This document shows, one piece after another, positions 25,580 through 34,225 of a DNA stretch of 64,000 bases. Position 1 is the first letter of the stretch, and the number at the start of each line of letters is the position of its first letter. A program made the translations under genes and the position numbers. This stretch comes from JAGHAJ01 sp964559865 [NCBI: uncultured Synergistota bacterium] (GTDB lineage: Bacteria; Synergistota; JAGHAJ01), in NCBI GenBank assembly GCA_964559865.1, contig CAZLJD010000013.1, positions 1-64,000 of the forward strand. The letters run 5' to 3'. Below the pieces are notes generated by a model that was given only the letters and a program-made list of their open reading frames with translations, was not told the origin of the DNA and did not search any database.

Positions 25580-25616
25580 CAGAAAAAGCTTTGGGGGCAA
25601 GTTGCCCCCAAAGCTT
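25580..25616 (-). terminator. Strong hairpin between binding-protein and permease genes (partial terminator)
   Basis: A 15-bp perfect inverted repeat with one central base (arms begin AAGCTTTGGGGGC) is followed on the minus strand by a short T-run (TTTTTC). It lies inside the operon, so it probably stops a part of the transcripts and protects the 3' end of the abundant binding-protein message. Confidence 0.75.
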
Positions 25617-25625
25617 GGTGCTACA

Positions 25626-27059
25626 TTACTTCCATAGACCAAGTTCCTTCCAGCTCTTCAGCATATCCCTGTATATCCTCATCTGACGCTTCTTACCCAA
25701 CCTCTCTGTCGTTGCCTCCCACTTCTTTGCTACAGCATCCAATGCTTCTTTCGGCTGCATTTTCCCATCATACGCCTTGCCCAAGTACACCTCCAGCGTA
25801 TCAATATACTCTGCAGAACCTGGTATGTTGAGGTCTGGGAATCCATGATCCAGATTTTGTTTAAGAGCTGCAAGGTACTCTTTTGCCTCCTTTACAGGAG
25901 CAAACTCCGCAAAGGCCTTCGGATCATTAAACTGACTATAAGCATAAGGATCCAAGCCTGTCTTAGGAGTAGAGACATCCGCCAATCCTTTGACCACGCT
26001 TAAGTATCTTGCCACCCAGTATGCGGCCTTAGGATGCCTCGAATATGCAGATACAGCCAAGACCCTACCACATGGCATAGGTGCTCTGTAAACCAGTTTT
26101 CCATTTTTGATGACGCCTGGTACATGCATTATACCAAGCTTTCCTACAACTTTTGACTGCGTTGGATCATTGCCTTTTTTCCAGTTACATGGCCACTGCA
26201 AACACATCGCAATCCTTCCACCTATTAGTGCGTGCAAGAGCTCTGGATAACCATAAGAGAGAACATCCGGTGGGGAATATTTCATCAGTCTTATAACTCT
26301 CTTCAAAGACTCTACTCCAGCCTTGGTATTAATCATAGGATGCATATTTTCATCGAAGTAAACACCGCCCCTCGAAGCGAATTCCGCCAACCACCATGCA
26401 TAAGCAAAGCTGCCTCTCTGCGCCAAGAATGCATACCCATAGAAATCACTCTTCAATACCTTTCCAGCAAGTTTTTGCCCTTTCTTACGTGTAAAGAACT
26501 TAGCCAAAAGCTCCACATCATCCCATGTCTGAGGAGGTTTTAGCTCTTTCCCATATTTTTTCTTAAATGCAGCCTTCTCTTCTGGGTTGTTGAAGAGGTC
26601 TTTCCTGTAGTAAAGGCTCAAAACATCTCCATCATATGGAAGTGTATATAGGTGTCCACCATAGTAATCGTACAAAAGTCTGAAACCCTTTGCAACATCC
26701 TTCATGTTTGGATCCCATATTTTGGCGTATTGGTCCAATGGCTTAATATAGCCCATACCGGCAAATTCACCCAAATACATAGGGAAAAACACTATAAGGT
26801 CGTAAGCGCCTGTTTGAGCGATAAATTCTGACTTCAGCTTCTCATACACATTAGCAAAAGGAGCTGTTGCAAGCTTGACATGAATTCCAACTTTCTCAAA
26901 GTCTTTCTGGTACCATTCGAACGGCAATGCATTATGACCAGCATCACAGAAGGCTGTAATAGTAACATCGTTGAAGAGCTTCTTTCCGAATGCGGGGAAA
27001 ACTATCCCCATTATTACCACACTCACGATCAACATACCCACCCACGCTCGTCTCCTCAT
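25626..27059 (-). CDS. CUT1 sugar ABC transporter, substrate-binding protein
   Basis: A 477-residue extracytoplasmic solute-binding protein of family 1, longer than MalE. The signal peptide covers about residues 1-25 (hydrophobic core VGMLIVSVVIMGIVFPAFG). It has a type I fold with YDLIVFFPMYLGEFAGMGYIKPLD near the N-terminus and PYDGDVLSLYYRKDLFN, which is common in this family. The ligand cannot be read from sequence. Two different ATPases upstream, and a binding protein of this length, recall the glycerol transporter GlpVSTPQ, but the ribokinase at the operon end argues for a sugar. The ATG follows a TTG; GGAGGTG lies 7 bases before it. Confidence 0.88.
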   Translation of the reverse strand: MRRRAWVGMLIVSVVIMGIVFPAFGKKLFNDVTITAFCDAGHNALPFEWYQKDFEKVGIHVKLATAPFANVYEKLKSEFIAQTGAYDLIVFFPMYLGEFAGMGYIKPLDQYAKIWDPNMKDVAKGFRLLYDYYGGHLYTLPYDGDVLSLYYRKDLFNNPEEKAAFKKKYGKELKPPQTWDDVELLAKFFTRKKGQKLAGKVLKSDFYGYAFLAQRGSFAYAWWLAEFASRGGVYFDENMHPMINTKAGVESLKRVIRLMKYSPPDVLSYGYPELLHALIGGRIAMCLQWPCNWKKGNDPTQSKVVGKLGIMHVPGVIKNGKLVYRAPMPCGRVLAVSAYSRHPKAAYWVARYLSVVKGLADVSTPKTGLDPYAYSQFNDPKAFAEFAPVKEAKEYLAALKQNLDHGFPDLNIPGSAEYIDTLEVYLGKAYDGKMQPKEALDAVAKKWEATTERLGKKRQMRIYRDMLKSWKELGLWK

Positions 27060-27117
27060 CAAAAAACACCTCCTCTAAAATAATGGTTAATCTTAAAACT
27101 ATTTCTGTGCCCCTACT

Positions 27118-28227
27118 CTAATCCCCCCTTTCTCCTTGGTTTTTGATACGCAATCCGGTTTCCTTATCAAATATCAACATTTTATCCGGATCAAACTTAA
27201 ATCTCACATTCTCCCCTATTTCAAACCGTATACCCGGAGGCAATTCTATCCTTATAAGACTTTCTCCGATTTTTACAGTCAAAGATCCTATATCGCCCAG
27301 GTTTTCAAACACATAAACTTCTCCTGCCAAATCGCCATCCTCTGCAACAGTCAGGTACATGGGTCTTATTCCCAATATAAACTCCTTTTTACCAGCAGAC
27401 ACCTTTTCCTTCATAGCAGAAGTGTATCTATCAGGTATGGGAAAACTTCTATCGTGGATTGCACCATAGAACCTGCCATCTCTATATACAATGTTATACG
27501 GTACCAAATTTATAGCAGGTTCACCAACAAAATCTGCAACAAAAAGGTTCTCTGGATAGTCGTATACTTCTTCTGGTGTTCCTATCTGCTGAAGCACCCC
27601 AAAATTCATTATTACCACTCTATCAGCCATAGCTAAAGCCTCAAGCTGGTCATGTGTAACAAAGATAACTGTAAGGTTGTTTAATTTCTGTATCCTCTTT
27701 ATCTCTGCCCGCAACTGGGTCCTCTGCTCCGTATCTAAGTGGGATAAAGGTTCATCCATTAGGTAAATTGAAGCCTCTCTAACCAGTGCACGTGCAAGAG
27801 AAGTTCTTTGTTGATGACCTCCACTTACTTGAGACGGTCTTTTATCAAGCACGTCATCTATATTAAGCATTTGAGCAACTTCCAAGACCTTTTCGTTTAT
27901 TTTGTTTCGCGGAAACTTTCTTATCCGTAGAGGAAAGGCTATATTCTCGTAGAGAGTGAGATGTGGATACAAAGCATATGTCTCGAATGCCATAGCTATA
28001 TTTCTATTTCTCGCCTCTATGTCATTAATAACCTTCCCATCTAACAGGATCTCACCTCTACTTATTTCCTCTATTCCAGCTATCATACGCAAAGTGGAGG
28101 ACTTTCCACAACCCGAAGGTCCCAATATCGCCAAAAACTCCCCCTCTTTACAGGAAAAGTTGAGGTCCTTTACCGCCTCTACATCTCCATAAAACTTCCA
28201 TACATGTCTCAGTTCAAGTTTATCCAT
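27118..28227 (-). CDS. CUT1 sugar ABC transporter, MalK-like ATPase 2
   Basis: A 369-residue ATPase. Walker A is GPSGCGKSST; the Q loop sits in AMAFETYALYPHLTLYENIAFPL. The signature region reads VSGGHQQRTSLARALVREA, and Walker B reads IYLMDEPLSHLD. The C-terminal OB-type regulatory domain (about 240-369) follows. A TTG start and further ATGs lie upstream, but the ATG at 28227 has GGAAGGTGA 5 bases before it. It overlaps the end of ATPase 1 by 8 bases. The pairing of two unlike MalK proteins suggests a heterodimeric motor. Where most MalK proteins read V-F-Q-S/D in the Q loop, this one reads A-F-E-T, a glutamate for glutamine exchange. Confidence 0.9.
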   Translation of the reverse strand: MDKLELRHVWKFYGDVEAVKDLNFSCKEGEFLAILGPSGCGKSSTLRMIAGIEEISRGEILLDGKVINDIEARNRNIAMAFETYALYPHLTLYENIAFPLRIRKFPRNKINEKVLEVAQMLNIDDVLDKRPSQVSGGHQQRTSLARALVREASIYLMDEPLSHLDTEQRTQLRAEIKRIQKLNNLTVIFVTHDQLEALAMADRVVIMNFGVLQQIGTPEEVYDYPENLFVADFVGEPAINLVPYNIVYRDGRFYGAIHDRSFPIPDRYTSAMKEKVSAGKKEFILGIRPMYLTVAEDGDLAGEVYVFENLGDIGSLTVKIGESLIRIELPPGIRFEIGENVRFKFDPDKMLIFDKETGLRIKNQGERGD

Positions 28228-29338
28228 TGCTATCACCTTCCACATCAATCCTACCACCAGTCAGAGGATTGAAAAACAAGAGTCGCTTTGGATCATAACT
28301 GATGCTAATCTTTTCCCCTATCTCAAATTTCACATCCTTCCCCACCCTAATCTTGACCAGATTCCCCCCAAGATGAACACTAACAATGTTAACATTTCCC
28401 AACAGTTCCGTAACATACACCTCGACATTCTCAATTTTAGGAAATCCACTTCTTTCCCCTATCCATATATCAAATGGCCTAACCCCAACCATCAACTCAC
28501 TTGAAGCAAGATTAGAAGCAAGCTTACTCAACAGAGAAGGATCTATAGGAAACACTAACCCTCCGTCCACATAAAACTCAGCCCTACCATCTAAACTTCT
28601 GATATTACCCTTTAGTATGTTCATAGGAGGCTCTCCTACTAAAGACGCAACCAGCGTATTAGATGGCTTTTCAAATATCTCTTCTGGCTCTGCATACTGG
28701 AGCACCTCTCCCTTATTCAACACAATCACCCTTGTCCCCAAGCTCAGCGCTTCCCTAAAGTCGTGTGTAGTATAAACCATGGGTATCCCTGTGTCATGCT
28801 GTATCCTCTTGAACTCCGCTCTCATCTGGTGCCTGAGTTTCGCATCTAAATGAGCAATAGGTTCATCCATTAAATACACGATAGCCTCTTTTATAAGCGC
28901 CCTTCCTAAAGAAACCCTCTGCTTTTGCCCCCCACTTATATGTGCAGGCTTCCTGTCTAACAATTCCTTAATCTGAAGCATCTCAGCCATTTTATGCACT
29001 CTCTTCTTGATTTCCTCTTCCGACAAACCTCTAACTCTTAGTGGAGATGCAAGATTTTCGAAAACACTAAGGTGTGGATAAAGTGCATACTCCTCAAACA
29101 CCATAGCAACATTTCTATCTTTGGGTTCAAGATTATTTATCAACTTCCCATTGATATAAATCTCACCCCTTGTTACCATCTCAAGTCCGCTAATCATCTT
29201 CAGAGTAGAAGTCTTCCCAGCACCAGAAGGCCCTAAAATAACTAAAAGCTCTCCCTCTTCAAGAGAAAAGCTTAAATCCTTCACAGCCTCAACTCTACCA
29301 TAATTCTTATACACATTTCTAAGCTCCAGCACAGGCAT
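28220..29338 (-). CDS. CUT1 sugar ABC transporter, MalK-like ATPase 1
   Basis: A 372-residue ATPase with Walker A GPSGAGKTST, Q-loop segment AMVFEEYALYPHLSVFENLASPL, signature ISGGQKQRVSLGRALIKEA, Walker B VYLMDEPIAHLD and a switch histidine in YTTHDFREA. A C-terminal regulatory domain follows. Like its partner, it has glutamate instead of glutamine in the Q loop (VFEEY). It follows the AllA-like gene by 13 bases and is followed by ATPase 2, so both are made together. The closest known plan is that of transporters with two distinct ATPases, such as GlpS/GlpT. Confidence 0.9.
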   Translation of the reverse strand: MPVLELRNVYKNYGRVEAVKDLSFSLEEGELLVILGPSGAGKTSTLKMISGLEMVTRGEIYINGKLINNLEPKDRNVAMVFEEYALYPHLSVFENLASPLRVRGLSEEEIKKRVHKMAEMLQIKELLDRKPAHISGGQKQRVSLGRALIKEAIVYLMDEPIAHLDAKLRHQMRAEFKRIQHDTGIPMVYTTHDFREALSLGTRVIVLNKGEVLQYAEPEEIFEKPSNTLVASLVGEPPMNILKGNIRSLDGRAEFYVDGGLVFPIDPSLLSKLASNLASSELMVGVRPFDIWIGERSGFPKIENVEVYVTELLGNVNIVSVHLGGNLVKIRVGKDVKFEIGEKISISYDPKRLLFFNPLTGGRIDVEGDSNG

Positions 29339-29351
29339 AAATTATACCCCC

Positions 29352-29840
29352 TTAGATACCAATTGGCAGGGAAGAAGGTAATTCAACTATCTCTATGTCT
29401 TCTTCTACTGTCTTCTTCTTCAAGAGAAGGATAAACTCCATAGTGGGTGTTATTGAAAAAGGTAACCAATGCCATGTACCCGGTTTTAAGAAGAAGGAGA
29501 CACTCCCATCCACAAAGAAGCATCTTATCTTAGATTCATCAGGTATAGACCCCACGGTAGGAGGACACAAGCAGAATATACCAACCCCTTTTATAGGAAT
29601 AAATGCCTCCAAAGTTACCTTATGTCTCTCCATTCTATCAAGGATAAAAGGCCTATCCTTTCTTACTACCTCCAAAAAACCCACCGTTCCCTCACTTCCA
29701 AGTGTAGAGAGATCTGCCAAATCGTGCCAATAGTTGTGATATTGGGATTCAGTTGCAGTCTTCTCGTTAGTAGGCTTGTAAACCAACTCTCCAAACTCTT
29801 TAAAACTTCCAGGCAGTGGAAACTCTATCTTAAGTCCCAT
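29352..29840 (-). CDS. Ureidoglycolate lyase (AllA)-family cupin protein
   Basis: A 162-residue cupin-fold protein of the ureidoglycolate lyase family. The pattern FILDRMERHKVTLEAFIPIKG, a later FFVDGSVSFFLKPGTWHWLPFSI and the general length match AllA (usual length about 160). AllA releases urea and glyoxylate from ureidoglycolate. Here the gene opens a sugar transporter operon, no purine or allantoin genes are near, and family members in sugar operons have no proven reaction. It could be a sugar-acid or aldonate-processing cupin. GGAGGTGTAC precedes the ATG. A near-consensus promoter with a LacI-type operator lies directly upstream. Confidence 0.8.
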   Translation of the reverse strand: MGLKIEFPLPGSFKEFGELVYKPTNEKTATESQYHNYWHDLADLSTLGSEGTVGFLEVVRKDRPFILDRMERHKVTLEAFIPIKGVGIFCLCPPTVGSIPDESKIRCFFVDGSVSFFLKPGTWHWLPFSITPTMEFILLLKKKTVEEDIEIVELPSSLPIGI

Positions 29841-29870
29841 TGTACACCTCCTTCCACGAAGAACTTTTAT

Positions 29871-29884
29871 TGTTATCGATTACA
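29871..29884. promoter_or_regulatory. LacI-type operator at the CUT1 operon promoter
   Basis: TGTTATCGATTACA is palindromic at 12 of 14 positions around a central CG and sits at the expected start of transcription. A related CGATTA sequence lies at 29922-29927, in the -35 region. The regulator is not obvious: the LacI-type gene at 4970 has a different site at its own promoter. Confidence 0.65.
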
Positions 29885-29889
29885 TTGCC

Positions 29890-29918
29890 ATTTTATCACT
29901 TCCAGAAGAGTATGTCAA
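29890..29918 (-). promoter_or_regulatory. Promoter of the AllA-CUT1-ribokinase operon
   Basis: On the minus strand TTGACA (29913-29918), a 17-base spacer and TAAAAT (29890-29895). The rest of the 270-base gap up to the rfbC stop (29931-30110) shows no gene or hairpin that I can support. Confidence 0.8.
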
Positions 29919-30110
29919 TTACGATTAATTATGACTAATCCACTTTGTTCCCGAATCCCGTTTACAAAGAAAAACACAGCAGTAGAGGGTAAAAGGGCAA
30001 GTTATATATCCTACCACCCTAAAACACCCCTCTTTGCAGGAGAAGTTCAAAACAAAACCAATATTATCAGGAAAGTTAAAGTTAACCCAAAGAGTAAATT
30101 CTATAAACTT

Positions 30111-30686
30111 TTAAGGAGAAAACACAAACGGAGAGTCAAACTCCCTCAATAACGGCCAAGAGGCATCTCTTTTATTTACCAGAGGTTCTACAATACCATA
30201 TTCTTCCAATGGCCACTGAATATGCAAATCTGGGTCATTCCATCTTATACCGCCTTCGCTATCAGGATCCCAGTAATCACTCACTTTATAAGTAAAATCT
30301 GTGTCATCTTCGAGAACCACGAATCCATGCGCAAATCCTTCAGGAACAAGCAGTTCCTTTTTGCTATCTCCATCAAGAATAATGCCAAAACTCTTACCAT
30401 AGGTAGGTGAACCTCTCCTCAGATCAACTACCACATCATACACCTTTCCTCTGATTACTCGAACAAGTTTTGCCTGAGTATGCCTTGTCTGAAAATGAAG
30501 TCCCCTCAGTACTCCCTTCTTAGACCGAGAGTGGTTATCCTGAACAAAATCTATAGAGATACCATTTTCCTTAAAATCCCTATAGTTATAGCTCTCCATA
30601 AAGAACCCTCTTTCATCGCCAAAAGCAGTTGGTTCTATGACTATCAACCCAGGGAACTCTGTTTTAATAAATTTAAACTTTCCCAT
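30111..30686 (-). CDS. rfbC: dTDP-4-dehydrorhamnose 3,5-epimerase
   Basis: A 191-residue cupin epimerase of the RmlC family, acting on the dTDP-4-keto-6-deoxyglucose branch of nucleotide sugar synthesis. Family marks: EPTAFGDERGFFMESYN, FVQDNHSRSKKGVLRGLHFQ with the catalytic histidine, KLVRVIRGKVYDVVVDLRRGSPTYG and VPEGFAHGFVVLED. The ATG at 30686 is preferred because AGGAGGGGG lies just before it. It is the third gene after rfbA and an SDR gene, 11 bases past the SDR stop. No rfbD gene follows, so the final sugar may not be rhamnose, or the rest of the pathway lies elsewhere. Confidence 0.92.
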   Translation of the reverse strand: MGKFKFIKTEFPGLIVIEPTAFGDERGFFMESYNYRDFKENGISIDFVQDNHSRSKKGVLRGLHFQTRHTQAKLVRVIRGKVYDVVVDLRRGSPTYGKSFGIILDGDSKKELLVPEGFAHGFVVLEDDTDFTYKVSDYWDPDSEGGIRWNDPDLHIQWPLEEYGIVEPLVNKRDASWPLLREFDSPFVFSP

Positions 30687-30697
30687 TACTCCCCCTC

Positions 30698-31714
30698 CTA
30701 TAGGATCTCTCCACATCTGGAGATAGATTTTATTTTGTTATTCCACTCTATAAGTGTCTTGTACCACCCAACAGTCCTCGTAGTTGGATCATCCCATTTA
30801 ATGGCACCTTCTTCCATCTTCTGCCATATCTCTCTTATACCATCCTCGAAAGAAATCTCAGGTTCATATCCCAGTACATCTTTTATCTTACCAAAGTTCA
30901 CTCTGTATGACCTCTTGTCTGGATCCCCATACCAAGAGAACTCAAAGGGCTTATTCAAAGAAGATGTCACCAGCTTTGCAAGTTCCAGTATCTGTATGTT
31001 AAGGCTATTTCCTCCAACATTAAAAATCTGCTTATTTACTTTCTCGGGGGAAGCCTTCATCACTTGTATAAAGGCATTCGACGTATCCTTAACATGCACA
31101 AAAGGACGCCACTGAGTACCATCTCTCAGCACCTTCAATTCTCCATAGGTATGGTATGCCCCTACCATACCATTTATCGCTAAGTCAAACCTCATTCTGT
31201 AAGAGAAACCAAACACAGTAGCCTGGCGCAAAGCAGTAACAGTAAAATTCTCATCTCCTAATACAAGTGTTCCCTGCTCTGCAAGGTAGTTTGCACTTGC
31301 ATATGTCGTCAACGGGTTGATGCTGGATTCCTCATCTACCATGCCGTCTTGTGCCCCATATATACTGCAAGAACTCGCAAGTATGTATCTTTTGACGCCT
31401 GCCTTTTTAGAGAGGTGTGCCACCCGTAACCTACCAAGGTAGTTTATATCTATAGTCTTTTGGGGTTCTAACTCACCGGAGGGATCATTTGAAAGTGCAG
31501 CAAGGTCCATCACTACATCTACGTCTCTAAAAACGCTTTCGCCTATATCCCTTATATCTGCTTTCACGATTTCTACTTTATCGGCTACTCCCTTTAACGA
31601 TTTCTCTCCGAAGAAAAACCTATCTACCACTTTTACATCATATCCCTCCTCTAATAACAGCCTCACCAACACAGAGCCAATATAACCAGCACCCCCGGTC
31701 ACAAGTACCTTCAT
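30698..31714 (-). CDS. NAD-dependent epimerase/dehydratase (extended SDR), nucleotide-sugar modifying
   Basis: A 338-residue extended SDR with the NAD-binding [14 protein letters not shown] at the N-terminus, ASSCSIYG before the active site and a nucleotide-sugar-binding C-terminal half ([15 protein letters not shown]). The usual YxxxK reads YASAN, so the catalytic lysine is asparagine. Its place between rfbA and rfbC is where RmlB (dTDP-glucose 4,6-dehydratase) is usually found, but the sequence is closer to the GalE/tyvelose-epimerase-like branch. It may be a dehydratase, an epimerase or a partly altered enzyme. Its start overlaps the rfbA stop by 4 bases. Confidence 0.82.
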   Translation of the reverse strand: MKVLVTGGAGYIGSVLVRLLLEEGYDVKVVDRFFFGEKSLKGVADKVEIVKADIRDIGESVFRDVDVVMDLAALSNDPSGELEPQKTIDINYLGRLRVAHLSKKAGVKRYILASSCSIYGAQDGMVDEESSINPLTTYASANYLAEQGTLVLGDENFTVTALRQATVFGFSYRMRFDLAINGMVGAYHTYGELKVLRDGTQWRPFVHVKDTSNAFIQVMKASPEKVNKQIFNVGGNSLNIQILELAKLVTSSLNKPFEFSWYGDPDKRSYRVNFGKIKDVLGYEPEISFEDGIREIWQKMEEGAIKWDDPTTRTVGWYKTLIEWNNKIKSISRCGEIL

Positions 31715-32616
31715 ATCAATCCTCCTTCACACTTGGTATTACTGTATCCTACTACTTTCAACAGATAACAACCGTATCCGCTCTTTAAAAGAGAATTAGC
31801 CAATTTGATCAACCGTTCTTTGTCTATCCACCCATTGTTGTACGCAATCTCCTCTATACAACCTATTTTCAATCCCTGTCTTTCCTCCACAGTCCGTATG
31901 AAATTACCGGCATCAAGCATCGAAGAGTGTGTTCCAGTATCAAGCCAAGCATAACCCCTACCCATGAGCCTAACGGTAAGCTTACCCCGACTCAAGTACT
32001 CCTGGTTTACAGACGTTATCTCAAGCTCCCCCCTATGAGAAGGTTTTACACCTTTAGCTATACTCACTACATCATTGTCATAAAAGTAAAGACCAACCAC
32101 CGCATAATTGCTCTTAGGGTTTTGGGGCTTTTCTTCTATAGAGAGAACATTACCGTTCTCGTCAAACTCAACCACCCCATACCTCTGCGGGTCGTTTACA
32201 TAGTAACCAAATACTATTCCTCCACCAGAAGATGAAACACTCTTCACACTATCCTGTAAAAGCTCGGTCAAACCGTGCCCAAAAAAGATGTTATCTCCCA
32301 ATACAAGACAAACACTCTCCTTGCCTATAAACTCCTCTCCTATTATGAAAGCCTGTGCAAGCCCTTCTGGTTTTGGTTGAACAGCATAAGAAAGCTTTAT
32401 ACCTATCTGGCTACCATTTCCTAATAACTCCTCAAACCGGGGCGTATCCTGAGGAGTGGAAATTATGAGTATATCTCTTATCCCTGCAAGCATCAAGATA
32501 GAAAGAGGATAATATATCATAGGCTTATCATAGATAGGTAAAAGCTGCTTACTTACGACCTTAGTCGCTGGATACAACCTCGTTCCACTGCCACCTGCAA
32601 GTATTATCCCCTTCAT
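31711..32616 (-). CDS. rfbA: Glucose-1-phosphate thymidylyltransferase
   Basis: A 301-residue nucleotidyltransferase that makes dTDP-glucose from dTTP and glucose-1-phosphate. Marks: [37 protein letters not shown] at the N-terminus, [33 protein letters not shown] and the C-terminal [16 protein letters not shown]. Length and motifs are standard for RmlA. It is the first of three nucleotide-sugar genes. GGGGGGACAAAGG precedes the ATG, and the promoter element is at 32657-32665. Confidence 0.94.
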   Translation of the reverse strand: MKGIILAGGSGTRLYPATKVVSKQLLPIYDKPMIYYPLSILMLAGIRDILIISTPQDTPRFEELLGNGSQIGIKLSYAVQPKPEGLAQAFIIGEEFIGKESVCLVLGDNIFFGHGLTELLQDSVKSVSSSGGGIVFGYYVNDPQRYGVVEFDENGNVLSIEEKPQNPKSNYAVVGLYFYDNDVVSIAKGVKPSHRGELEITSVNQEYLSRGKLTVRLMGRGYAWLDTGTHSSMLDAGNFIRTVEERQGLKIGCIEEIAYNNGWIDKERLIKLANSLLKSGYGCYLLKVVGYSNTKCEGGLI

Positions 32617-32656
32617 TTAGTCCTTTGTCCCCCCAAATATACTCAAGCGCAAGTAA

Positions 32657-32665
32657 ATTATATCA
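32657..32665 (-). promoter_or_regulatory. Extended -10 promoter element of the rfbA operon
   Basis: TGATATAAT on the minus strand, about 45 bases before the rfbA start. The -35 region is weak; its likely place overlaps the decayed chemoreceptor fragment. Confidence 0.6.
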
Positions 32666-32691
32666 CACTACTCACATAAATTCTATTAACT

Positions 32692-32799
32692 ATGAATGTA
32701 ACCATTGTGTCCCCCGAAAAGGAAAACAAAGTCACAGAATCCGTGGGAACAACAGCATAAGAGCCAAACAATATAGTAACCAAACTAAAAAAGAAATAG
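32692..32799 (+). pseudogene. Decayed 3' fragment of a chemoreceptor gene
   Basis: About 105 bases align without gaps to positions 1364-1468 of the chemoreceptor gene at the left end of the window (75 of 105 identical by hand count; a run of 33 bases has only 2 differences). Translated, it reads MNVTIVSPEKENKVTESVG and so on, against [19 protein letters not shown] in the intact gene, then hits in-frame stops at 32758 and 32797. It lies between the rfbA promoter and the tRNA gene. The stretch from 32800 to 32910 holds nothing else that I recognise. Confidence 0.75.
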
Positions 32800-32913
32800 G
32801 ACTAAACAACGAGAAGAAAAACAGCACAAAACAATACAGAAACAGAGACAAAAGCTGTAGCTTTCTGAGTTATCGGCGTCCCGAACCACTAAAAAGTCAG
32901 ACAATTGTAAAGG

Positions 32914-32942
32914 TTGACTAAGGAAAATTCATGTAGTAAAAT
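32914..32942 (+). promoter_or_regulatory. Promoter of tRNA-Pro (and rsmA)
   Basis: TTGACT (32914-32919), a 17-base spacer and TAAAAT (32937-32942). The start of transcription would fall 1-3 bases before the tRNA. Confidence 0.78.
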
Positions 32943-32950
32943 AGAAGTGT

Positions 32951-33028
<78 letters not shown>

Positions 33029-33061
33029 TAATTTTTTGACACTCCTTCAAGGGAACCTACC

Positions 33062-33907
33062 ATGCTAACTCTCAAGGAAATGAGAGAGATCGCAAAGAAG
33101 ATCTCTTTTAGATGGAATCCATCAATAGGGCAGAACTTTTTATACGATCATAACACATTAAGAGATATAGTAGAATTTGCAAGTAAATACGAGGCTACCC
33201 GTGTAATAGAAGTAGGAGCAGGAATGGGAAACCTCACAGAAGCCCTTACAGAACACTTCTCAGACATAGTAGCAATAGAGATAGACAAGAAATTATGCAC
33301 TTACTTGAAGGAAAAGTTTTCATGCAACCAAAAAGTAAGAATAATATGCAAAGACATATTGAAAATAGAGCTACAAGAACTATTAAAGCCGGGTTCTCTG
33401 TGCGTTTCCAATATACCCTACTACATTTCTACTCCTCTTATTATGAATTTACTAAAAGCACGGACCTTGTTGAAATCGGTGATACTTCTCACACAGAAAG
33501 AAGTTGTCGAAAGGTTAACAGCAAAACCATCTACGAAAGCATATGGTCCCCTTGCAATCTACACCTATCTCACATCAACGGTCACAAAAATAAAAAATAT
33601 ACCTCCAACTGTCTTCTTCCCAAAACCCAAAGTAGAATCCACCCTTATAGAAGTAAAGCCGAAAACATCTACCTCATTTCCCTTTGAGGAAGAGCCGTTT
33701 ATAAATTTTCTGCGCAGCATATTTATCCACAGGAGAAAGACTATCTTCAACAATCTAAAAGCCCTCCTACCCGAGATACCCACGAATGAAATATTCTCTC
33801 TTCTTTCCACCTTAAAGATAAGTCATAACTCTCGGGCGGAGGACTTAAAACCAGAAATATGGATAGAGATATTCAAAAGCCTACTTCTTAGCAACTTTAT
33901 CCTTTAG
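33062..33907 (+). CDS. rsmA: 16S rRNA dimethyladenosine transferase
   Basis: A 281-residue SAM-dependent methyltransferase (KsgA) that dimethylates two adenines near the 3' end of 16S rRNA. Marks are [15 protein letters not shown], the SAM motif [24 protein letters not shown] and the catalytic [18 protein letters not shown] precedes the ATG. It follows tRNA-Pro on the plus strand, and its last 27 bases overlap the end of the convergent HU gene. It is the only plus-strand protein gene in a long minus-strand block. Confidence 0.92.
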   Translation: MLTLKEMREIAKKISFRWNPSIGQNFLYDHNTLRDIVEFASKYEATRVIEVGAGMGNLTEALTEHFSDIVAIEIDKKLCTYLKEKFSCNQKVRIICKDILKIELQELLKPGSLCVSNIPYYISTPLIMNLLKARTLLKSVILLTQKEVVERLTAKPSTKAYGPLAIYTYLTSTVTKIKNIPPTVFFPKPKVESTLIEVKPKTSTSFPFEEEPFINFLRSIFIHRRKTIFNNLKALLPEIPTNEIFSLLSTLKISHNSRAEDLKPEIWIEIFKSLLLSNFIL

Positions 33908-34159
33908 ACCTTTGCCAGCCCTGAAAGCAGGGACTTTCTTGGAAGGTATCTTAATCTCCTTCCCTGTTCTTGGGTTTCTTCCCTTCCTCGACTTTCTCTG
34001 TCTTACTTCAAAGCTACCAAATCCAACTATCTGTACCTTCTCACCAGAGGCAAGTGCCTCCTCAATGCTGCCAAATACTGCATCCACTACAGAGGCTGCA
34101 AGCTTCTTTGTGATACCTGCCTTCTCTGCAACCTTAGAGGCCAGTTCCAATTTAGTCAT
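33881..34159 (-). CDS. hup: HU-family DNA-binding protein
   Basis: A 92-residue histone-like protein that bends and compacts DNA as a dimer. The sequence has [18 protein letters not shown] at the start, [25 protein letters not shown] in the arm and [18 protein letters not shown] at the end, all typical of HU. GGAGGTGAGAGTGA precedes the ATG. It is the last gene of the long minus-strand run, 66 bases after der. Confidence 0.95.
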   Translation of the reverse strand: MTKLELASKVAEKAGITKKLAASVVDAVFGSIEEALASGEKVQIVGFGSFEVRQRKSRKGRNPRTGKEIKIPSKKVPAFRAGKGLKDKVAKK

Positions 34160-34225
34160 TCACTCTCACCTCCTTTCCGCAAAGCAGTTGCCTAACTCCC
34201 CCTAATCGTATATTCAACAAAAAAG

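Noticed and set aside
29622-30152. Plus-strand frame of 176 codons opposite the AllA-like gene
   Set aside because: It is a shadow of the AllA-like gene and its promoter; no start signal or family pattern.
32625-32921. Open frame of 98 codons on the plus strand near the tRNA
   Set aside because: It has no ribosome binding site and no family likeness. It crosses the chemoreceptor relic in another frame and runs up to the tRNA promoter.
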